Assembly (NCBI RefSeq): GCF_001426585.1
Contig: NZ_LMEI01000012.1
Span: 586,056-650,055 of the forward strand
Length of the DNA stretch: 64,000 nucleotides
Origin: Streptomyces sp. Root431
GTDB taxonomy: Bacteria; Actinomycetota; Actinomycetes; Streptomycetales; Streptomycetaceae
Direction: 5' to 3'
Both the position numbers and the translations under genes were made by a program. Positions within the stretch are counted from its first letter, which is position 1. Each line of letters opens with the position of its first letter. The notes beneath the pieces were generated by a model, which saw only the letters and a list, made by a program, of their open reading frames with translations, searched no databases and was not told the DNA's origin. This document shows positions 58,791-64,000 of this stretch, piece by piece.

Positions 58791-60266
58791 ATGTCTGCGC
58801 CCGCCCGCCCCAGCCCCCACGCCTCCCGCCCCCGTGCCTCCCGCCGGCTCGCCCTCGGCGTCCTCGCCACGAGCATGCTGATGACGGTCCTCGACGGCAG
58901 CATCGTCACCGTCGCGATGCCCGCCATCCAGAGCGACCTCGGCTTCACCCCCGTCGGCCTCAGCTGGGTCGTGAACGCCTACCTCATCGCCTTCGGCTCG
59001 CTCCTGCTCCTCGCCGGCCGCCTCGGCGACCTCATCGGGCGCAAGCGGATGTTCCTCCTCGGCACGGGCCTCTTCACCGCCGCCTCCCTCCTCGCCGGCG
59101 CCGCCGCCTCCCCCGAGGTCCTGATCGCCGCCCGCTTCCTCCAGGGCGTCGGCAGCGCGATGTCCGCCGCCGTCGGCCTCGGCATCCTCGTCACGCTCTT
59201 CGCCGAACCCCGCGAACGCGCCAAGGCCATCGCCGTGTTCAGCTTCACCGGCGCCGCCGGCGCCTCCCTCGGCCAGGTCCTGGGCGGAGTCCTCACCGAC
59301 GCCCTCGCCTGGAACTGGATCTTCTTCATCAACCTCCCCATCGGCATCGGCGCCCTCCTCCTCGCCCTCCCCGCCCTGCCCGCCGACCGCGGCCTCGGCC
59401 TGAAGGCCGGCGCGGACGTCCTCGGCGCGCTGCTCGTGACCTCCGGCCTGATGGCGGGGATCTACGCCGTCGTCACCATCGAGGAGTACGGGGCCGGTTC
59501 GGCGCACACCCTCGGCTTCGGCGCCCTCGCCGCCGCCCTCCTGGCCGGCTTCCTCGTCCGCCAGACGAAGGCCGTCACCCCGCTCATGCCCCTGCGGATC
59601 CTCCGCTCGCGCAGCGTCTCCGGCGCCAACCTGGTCCAGATGCTGATGGTCGCCGCGCTCTTCTCCTTCCAGATCCTCGTCGCCCTCTACCTGCAGAAGG
59701 TCCTCGGCTACGGAGCCGCCGAGACCGGCCTCGCGATGCTGCCCGCCGCCGCCGTCATCGGCGTCGTCTCGCTCGGCGTCTCGGCCCGCCTCATCGCCCG
59801 GTTCGGCGAGCGGAACATCCTCCTCACCGGCCTCCTCCTGCTCGTCGGCGTCCTGGGCCTGCTGACCCGCCTCCCCGTCCGGGCCGACTACGTCACCGAC
59901 CTGCTCCCCGTGATGCTGCTCGCCGCCGGCTTCGGCCTCGCGCTCCCCGCCCTCACCTCGCTCGCCATGTCGGGTGCCGAGGAGAAGGACGCGGGCCTGG
60001 CCTCCGGCCTCTTCAACACGACCCAGCAGATCGGCATGGCCCTCGGCGTCGCGGTCCTCTCCACCCTCGCCGCCTCCCGCACCGAGTCCCTCACGGCGGC
60101 CGGCCGGCCCACCGCCGAGGCCCTGACCGGCGGATACCACCTGGCCTTCGCCGTCGGCACCGCGCTCGTCCTCGCCGCCCTGGCCGTCGCCTTCACCCTC
60201 CCGCGCCCCACCCGGAAGCAGCCGGAAGCCCCGGCGAAGCCCGAACCCGTACCCGCCGCACGGTGA
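58791..60266 (+). CDS. MFS exporter of the DHA2 (EmrB/QacA) family
   Basis: 491 residues with 14 predicted membrane helices. LMTVLDGSIVTVAMPAIQSD (helix 1 signature LDxxIVNVALP-like), GRLGDLIGRKRMFLLGTGLF (motif A) and GVGSAMSAAVGLGILVTLF (helix 4) define the family. Such pumps export drugs, dyes or pathway products. ACAGGAGAGAG precedes the ATG, with a MarR repressor gene immediately upstream. The WYL regulator follows after 10 bp, so the three may form one locus. Induction by an aromatic compound is likely but the substrate is unknown. Confidence 0.93.
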   Translation: MSAPARPSPHASRPRASRRLALGVLATSMLMTVLDGSIVTVAMPAIQSDLGFTPVGLSWVVNAYLIAFGSLLLLAGRLGDLIGRKRMFLLGTGLFTAASLLAGAAASPEVLIAARFLQGVGSAMSAAVGLGILVTLFAEPRERAKAIAVFSFTGAAGASLGQVLGGVLTDALAWNWIFFINLPIGIGALLLALPALPADRGLGLKAGADVLGALLVTSGLMAGIYAVVTIEEYGAGSAHTLGFGALAAALLAGFLVRQTKAVTPLMPLRILRSRSVSGANLVQMLMVAALFSFQILVALYLQKVLGYGAAETGLAMLPAAAVIGVVSLGVSARLIARFGERNILLTGLLLLVGVLGLLTRLPVRADYVTDLLPVMLLAAGFGLALPALTSLAMSGAEEKDAGLASGLFNTTQQIGMALGVAVLSTLAASRTESLTAAGRPTAEALTGGYHLAFAVGTALVLAALAVAFTLPRPTRKQPEAPAKPEPVPAAR

Positions 60267-60276
60267 CAATGGCGCC

Positions 60277-61287
60277 ATGAGAGCCGACCGACTCGTCGCC
60301 GCCCTGCTCTTCCTCCAGACCAGGCAACGCGTCACCGCAGCCGAACTCGCCGCGGAACTGGACGTGTCCGAACGGACCGCCCGCCGGGACCTCGAAGCGC
60401 TCGCGAGCGCCGGGGTCCCGGTCCGTTCCCAGGCGGGCGTGGGCGGCGGCTGGTCGCTGGTCGGCGGCGCCCGCACCGATCTGACCGGTCTCACCGCACC
60501 CGAAGTCCGCGCCCTGTTCCTCCTGATGGACACCTCGGCGCCGAGCCCCCAGACCCGTACCACCCTGCGCAAGCTCGTACGGGCCCTCCCCTCGCCCCTC
60601 CGTGCGGACGCCGAGGCCGCCTCCCGGGCCGGGGTCGCCGACGGCACCGACTGGGCAGGCGGCGCGGACCCGGAGGAGCCCCGACTGGCCGCGCTCCAGC
60701 GGGCCGTGGTCGAGGCGCGCGAGCTCAGGATCGGGTACGCCCGCCCCGGCCGGGAGCCGAGCGAGCGCACCGTCCACCCGCTCGGGATCGCCACGAAGAC
60801 CGGCGTCCGCTACCTCGTCGCCGGCACGGAGCACGGCCTGCGGGTCTTCCGGGTCGGCCGGATCACCTCCATGGCCGAGACGGGCGCCCCCGCCGTCCGC
60901 CCCGAGGGCTTCGACCTCCCCACCGCCTGGCGCGCGCTCGCCGCCCGCATGGAGGGCCGCATGGTCGCCGCCACGGTCCGCGGCAGGGCGGCCCCCGGCA
61001 CGGAAACCGTCCTCGAAGGCCTCCTCGAAGGGCGGATACGGTACGGGGAACGCGGCCCCGACGGCTGGGCGGCCATCGAGATCGACGGCCCGTCCCCCGA
61101 GGTCGTCGCCGCCCGACTGGCGGGCCTGGGAGCCCGCGTGGAGCTCCTCGACCCACCCGAGGCCCGCGCCGCACTCGCCCGCATCGGCACCGAACTCACC
61201 GCGCTGTACGGGACGAGGCAACCGCCCCCAGACACTCCGGAAGCCCCTCCGCGTGCACCAGCGCCGGCCGCGAGACGGCCCGGGTGA
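60277..61287 (+). CDS. WYL domain transcriptional regulator (DeoR-type HTH)
   Basis: 336 residues. RLVAALLFLQTRQRVTAAEL and SERTARRDLEALASAGVPVR form an HTH_11/DeoR winged helix (1-60). A WYL domain follows at about 140-215 (ELRIGYARPGREPSERTVHP, GVRYLVAGTEHGLRVFRVGR), with a WCX-like C-terminal region ending near ALYGTRQ. WYL domains sense nucleic acids or nucleotides and regulate stress or defence genes. The last ~25 residues (PPPDTPEAPPRAPAPAARRPG) are Pro-rich and unconserved because the 3' end overlaps the remnant of a helicase gene on the other strand. Confidence 0.9.
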   Translation: MRADRLVAALLFLQTRQRVTAAELAAELDVSERTARRDLEALASAGVPVRSQAGVGGGWSLVGGARTDLTGLTAPEVRALFLLMDTSAPSPQTRTTLRKLVRALPSPLRADAEAASRAGVADGTDWAGGADPEEPRLAALQRAVVEARELRIGYARPGREPSERTVHPLGIATKTGVRYLVAGTEHGLRVFRVGRITSMAETGAPAVRPEGFDLPTAWRALAARMEGRMVAATVRGRAAPGTETVLEGLLEGRIRYGERGPDGWAAIEIDGPSPEVVAARLAGLGARVELLDPPEARAALARIGTELTALYGTRQPPPDTPEAPPRAPAPAARRPG

Positions 61288-61322
61288 GCACCACGTACAA
61301 CCGGTTCGTCCCGCGCGCCTCG
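61196..61322 (-). pseudogene. 3' remnant of a UvrD/HelD-like helicase gene
   Basis: The minus-strand frame ending at stop 61196 reads EARGTNRLYVVLTRAVSRPA, then LVHAEGLPECLGA. LYVVLTRA corresponds to helicase motif VI at the C terminus of UvrD/HelD proteins. No upstream helicase motif is present; similarity stops near 61322. It overlaps the 3' end of the WYL gene. I read it as the tail of a deleted gene; identification is by motif only. Confidence 0.5.
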
Positions 61323-61333
61323 GCCGCCGAGCG

Positions 61334-61468
61334 ATCAGCCTCACCGGCCGGTTCGCCGCCGTCGACGAGACCCGGACCGGTGCCGGGAACCTGTGGACGG
61401 CGGCCCGGCTCTCCGGCCTCTCCCGGCCCGCCGCCGCCGGCTTCCTCTTCCGCCTCCGTACCCGCTGA
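61334..61468 (+). pseudogene. 3' remnant of an unidentified gene
   Basis: The plus-strand frame from 61334 to the stop at 61468 reads ISLTGRFAAVDETRTGAGNL, then WTAARLSGLSRPAAAGFLFR, with the character of a real protein C terminus and no plausible start. It begins just where the helicase remnant stops, as expected for a deletion joining two genes. I cannot name the family. Confidence 0.35.
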
Positions 61469-61470
61469 GG

Positions 61471-62715
61471 TCAGAAGATGTCGGGCGAGAACGGCCGCAG
61501 CGGCGTACGGAACAGCAGGTCGGCGCGGGTGCTCGCGCCCGGCGTGAGCTCCTCGACGCGGCCGAGGCGGGTGAGTCGTACCGCCGACTCGTCGCCGAAC
61601 GCCAGCGTCCCCAACTCGGCGATGTCGAAGGCGAGATCGGCGGACTCGGTGGTACGGGCACAGGTCGCGCCCGCCGGGGAGGCGTCGAGGCGGTAGCGAC
61701 CGCCCGCCAGACCGGCCGCGTCCCGCAGGTCGAGGACGAGGCTCCCCTCCACCGGATACGTCCGGCTCTCCAGGACCCGGACGACGTCGAGGACCCGCAC
61801 CCACAACATGTCGACGTGCGTCAGCGTCTTCGCCGCGCGCGGGTCCGGCAGGAGCAGCGGCAGCGGGTCGTCGGGCGCCCGGTAGCCGGAGCGGACCGTG
61901 GTGACCCAGTCGATCGAGCAGACGTACCGCCAGAGGGCCCGCTCGGCGGCAGGGGTGACGGCGATCAGGTCCCGCACGGACGCCGTGTTCACCGGCTGCT
62001 TGGCGTCGTCCCACTTGTCGTCGGCGGAGTAGGCGACGAAGCCCTCCACCTCACCGGACGCGGAGCGGTAGACCGCGTAGAAGGGCTCCTTCCACGGGTC
62101 GAGCTGGTACCCGAGACCGGTGCCGAGCTCCCAGCCGCGGGTGGTGCGGTCGGTGACCCCGGCACGGACCCCGGCGAGCCGGCGGTGCAGCGCGGGCCCG
62201 ATCTTGCGGATCTCGTCGCCGTCGGTCAGCTCGATCCGGCCGCCGTCCTCCGGACGGCCGGTGCGGCGCGGGTCGAGCCCGGCCCGCGCCACGTCCACGC
62301 TCCACTCGGTGGCCCAGCTCGCGGGGCCGAAGCCGTACCGCCCGTAGATCGGGTACTCGGCGGCGATCAGCGTGGCGATCGCGTCGCCCCGCTCCTTCGC
62401 GGCGGCGAGGTCGGCGCTCATCATGCGACTCAGGAGGCCCTGCCGGCGGTGCGTCGGGGAGACGGTGACCTGGGTGACGGCGTCGGCGGTGAGGCTGCCC
62501 CCGCCGACCGTGCTGACCTCCTGCCGGAACGACCGGAAGGTGGCGACGATCCGGTCCCGGTCGTAGGCGGCCAGGGTCCGCGTGAGGTCCGAGTTCGCGA
62601 GCCGGTCGGCGAGCAGCCCGTCGGGGACGTGGGGCGGGCGGAGGAAGCCCGTCTGCAGGGCACGGAGCCAGTCGGAGAAGTCGGGTTCCGTCACCGCGCG
62701 CACGTCGACACTCAT
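61471..62715 (-). CDS. Eis-type GNAT N-acetyltransferase
   Basis: 414 residues. The N-terminal GNAT domain carries AVTQVTVSPTHRRQGLLSRM (acetyl-CoA loop RRQGL, about 78-97) and YPIYGRYGFGPASWATEW, the Eis hallmark. A second GNAT-like domain and a C-terminal sterol-carrier-like domain end in the free carboxyl SPDIF, which in Eis takes part in catalysis. Eis enzymes acetylate aminoglycosides at several positions and also protein lysines. ATG 62715 lies 6 nt after TAGGGT on the minus strand. It converges with the remnant region and shares its direction with rsiG. Confidence 0.9.
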   Translation of the reverse strand: MSVDVRAVTEPDFSDWLRALQTGFLRPPHVPDGLLADRLANSDLTRTLAAYDRDRIVATFRSFRQEVSTVGGGSLTADAVTQVTVSPTHRRQGLLSRMMSADLAAAKERGDAIATLIAAEYPIYGRYGFGPASWATEWSVDVARAGLDPRRTGRPEDGGRIELTDGDEIRKIGPALHRRLAGVRAGVTDRTTRGWELGTGLGYQLDPWKEPFYAVYRSASGEVEGFVAYSADDKWDDAKQPVNTASVRDLIAVTPAAERALWRYVCSIDWVTTVRSGYRAPDDPLPLLLPDPRAAKTLTHVDMLWVRVLDVVRVLESRTYPVEGSLVLDLRDAAGLAGGRYRLDASPAGATCARTTESADLAFDIAELGTLAFGDESAVRLTRLGRVEELTPGASTRADLLFRTPLRPFSPDIF

Positions 62716-62823
62716 CCCTCGACCCTACGCAGCGCCGCGCCGGACCCGCATCCGGATTTCCCGGCGCCCGGGCCCCTCACTGGCCCGAGCCCTCACGCCC
62801 GTACTCCCGCAGACCTTCGGACC

Positions 62824-63588
62824 TCACGCCAGCAGGTCGTCGACCTGTGCCTCGCCCTCCCGGTAGCGGCGGGCGATCTCCCCGCTGCAGTCGTCGGCGG
62901 TCCGCTGGAGGTGCTGCCGCCGGCGCGAGATCTGCTGCTCGTAGCCCGCGAGCCGCCCCATCGCCGTGTGCAGCTCCTCGTCCGTACGGGCCGTCAGGTC
63001 CGACAGCTCGACCTCCGACAGCATCTCGGACGCCAGCCGCCGGTACTCCTCGCCGCGCGGCGTCGACAGCGTCACGTGCCGCGCCGAGGTCCGGTGCCGC
63101 GAGGGCGCGTCGGCGAGGATCTCGGAGAGCCGGTCGAGGACCGGGGCCTCCGGGTCGGTCCGCCGCGCGAGTTCGGCGCGCAGGATGTCGATCCGGCCCT
63201 GGAGCATCCGCCGTACGTAGCTCAGGTCGGCCTCGTCGCTCTGGGCCTCCCGGCGCAGCGCGCGCAGCTCGGGCAGCCGCAGCGTGCCGAGGTCCGGCAT
63301 GGCCCGGTCCGCCAGGGCGGACTCGCCGGTGCGCTGCACGGGCGGACGGCCGATCGGGCTGCCACCCAGACCTGCGCTCACGCTTCCGCTCACGCCTCCG
63401 CCCAGACTCCCGCTCACGCCTCCGCCCAAGCTTCCGCTCACGCTTCCGCCCAAGCTCCCACTCACGCTTCCGCCCAAGCTCCCACTCACGCTTCCGCTCA
63501 CGCTTCGTCCCCCACCTCCCCCCGCACTTCCGGCGCGGAACAGCGGTACGGGGCCGGACGGCGTCGGCCCGGTGCCAGGTGCACTCAT
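62824..63588 (-). CDS. rsiG: RsiG, c-di-GMP-dependent anti-sigma factor for WhiG
   Basis: 254 residues. The helical hairpin contains both copies of the signature E-x3-S-x2-R-x3-Q-x3-D: Glu119-Ser123-Arg126-Gln130-Asp134 and Glu217-Ser221-Arg224-Gln228-Asp232. In S. venezuelae each copy contacts c-di-GMP, and the RsiG-(c-di-GMP)2 complex sequesters the sporulation sigma factor WhiG. The N terminus here carries a Ser/Gly repeat of about 50 residues (SGSLGG units, about 29-77), which I do not recall from described RsiG proteins. GAGGGG lies 9 nt before ATG 63588. whiG is not in the window. Confidence 0.9.
   Translation of the reverse strand: MSAPGTGPTPSGPVPLFRAGSAGGGGGRSVSGSVSGSLGGSVSGSLGGSVSGSLGGGVSGSLGGGVSGSVSAGLGGSPIGRPPVQRTGESALADRAMPDLGTLRLPELRALRREAQSDEADLSYVRRMLQGRIDILRAELARRTDPEAPVLDRLSEILADAPSRHRTSARHVTLSTPRGEEYRRLASEMLSEVELSDLTARTDEELHTAMGRLAGYEQQISRRRQHLQRTADDCSGEIARRYREGEAQVDDLLA
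63373..63510 (-). repeat. 24-bp repeats encoding SGSLGG units in rsiG
   Basis: On the plus strand, CACTCACGCTTCCGCCCAAG and variants recur about every 24 bp (roughly 63400-63500), encoding four SGSLGG(S/G)V octapeptides. Further diverged units lie on each side. Confidence 0.85.
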
Positions 63589-63717
63589 GAGAATCGTCCC
63601 CTCGACCGGTGCGGAACCGCACCGCCTGACAGGCATCGTGCCACTCCCACCCGTGCACGTGCAGGCGCTCTGCACCCGTTCGGCCCCCCGCGATTCCCGG
63701 CCGGTACGTTGGGACAC

Positions 63718-64000
63718 ATGCGAGCTGTGGTGCAGAGAGTGGACGGCGCGAGCGTCGTCGTCGCAGGGGAGACCGTCGGAGAGATCGTCGGCGAGGGGCT
63801 GTGCGTCCTGGTCGGGGTGACCCACGACGACACCCCGGAGAAGGCCGCCCAATTGGCCAGAAAGCTCTGGTCCGTCCGGGTACTGGACGGCGAGAAGTCA
63901 TGCTCCGACGTGAACGCGCCGCTCCTCGTGATCTCTCAGTTCACCCTCTACGGAGACGCCCGCAAGGGCCGCCGCCCCACCTGGAACGCCGCCGCGCCGG
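63718..64000 (+). CDS. dtd: D-aminoacyl-tRNA deacylase (3' end outside window)
   Basis: The frame from ATG 63718 is open to the window edge (94 codons). It starts MRAVVQRVDGASVVVAGETV, has GEGLCVLVGVTHDDTPEKAA, and the active-site motif LLVISQFTLYGDARKGRRPT, with NAAAP following; the GP dipeptide region lies beyond the edge. DTD removes D-amino acids and glycine from mischarged tRNAs. TACGTT (63705-63710) lies 7 nt before the start, so it is probably leaderless. It diverges from rsiG. Confidence 0.95.
   Translation, partial: MRAVVQRVDGASVVVAGETVGEIVGEGLCVLVGVTHDDTPEKAAQLARKLWSVRVLDGEKSCSDVNAPLLVISQFTLYGDARKGRRPTWNAAAP

Noticed and set aside
61284..61547. 87-codon ORF starting MSTTYNRFVPRAS
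   Set aside because: It lies antiframe to the helicase remnant and reads through the junction with no conserved character.

Overview
The window is chromosomal DNA from a Streptomyces species or very close relative. It has very high GC, many GTG starts, almost no TTA codons, and a marker set typical of the genus: cdgB, senS-senR with an hbpS-like gene, msiK, the phoR-phoP/phoU divergon, a CarD-type regulator, mshA and rsiG. Gene order resembles the core of the S. coelicolor chromosome from roughly SCO4281 down to the SCO418x region (recalled, not searched). No rRNA operon, insertion sequence, CRISPR array, prophage or large biosynthetic cluster is visible. One tRNA-Thr(TGT) is present.

Layout. 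1-9.5 kb: a partial diguanylate cyclase gene (cdgB), a flavin reductase, ArfB, a TerD protein, a GNAT enzyme, an M1 lipoprotein peptidase, a frameshifted hbpS, the SenS-SenR two-component system behind a 16-bp tandem repeat array, and an FAD monooxygenase. 9.5-16.5 kb: an ABC exporter, a second NarL-type two-component system whose response regulator begins in a row of nine in-frame GTG codons, an amine-oxidase-like flavoprotein, and a quinone oxidoreductase directly behind a near-perfect SoxR box. 16.5-23.7 kb: a variable-looking segment with a kinase, a Dsb-like lipoprotein, a DAO-type flavoenzyme, a large Mrr endonuclease-TerD fusion and an SMI1/KNR4 protein, ending at the tRNA-Thr. 23.8-37.6 kb: conserved core with msiK behind a DasR-like site, a nucleotidyltransferase, DoxX, rlmB, cysS, ispF-ispD, carD, and phoP-phoR diverging from phoU across duplicated PHO boxes. 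37.6-51.2 kb: acetyltransferase, secreted peptide, serine hydrolase divergent from a TTA-containing two-component system, gpmA, MFS, MBL-fold enzyme, AraC regulator, Tat-exported beta-helix protein, ybjN, mshA and a methyltransferase. 51.4-64 kb: NlpC/P60 hydrolase, receiver-PP2C phosphatase, small envelope proteins, XRE/AraC/MarR/WYL regulators with partner genes, an Eis-type acetyltransferase, rsiG and the start of dtd.

How it fits together. Signalling and stress physiology dominate. c-di-GMP is represented by a synthase (CdgB) at one end and a c-di-GMP-binding anti-sigma factor (RsiG) at the other. Redox and thiol biology appears as HbpS-SenS-SenR, the SoxR-type promoter, MshA and a DinB/DUF664 protein. 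Nutrient signals appear as PHO boxes and a DasR-like site. The sequence features I find most worth a second look are the hbpS frameshift beside an intact senSR, the 16-bp operator-like array, the Mrr-TerD fusion in the variable segment, the TTA codon and VQAL repeats in one kinase, the Ser/Gly repeat insertion in RsiG, and a deletion scar at 61.2-61.5 kb. Many genes have a TANNNT hexamer 6-8 nt before the start codon, so they are probably leaderless. Assignments rest on reading motifs by eye. No database search was run.
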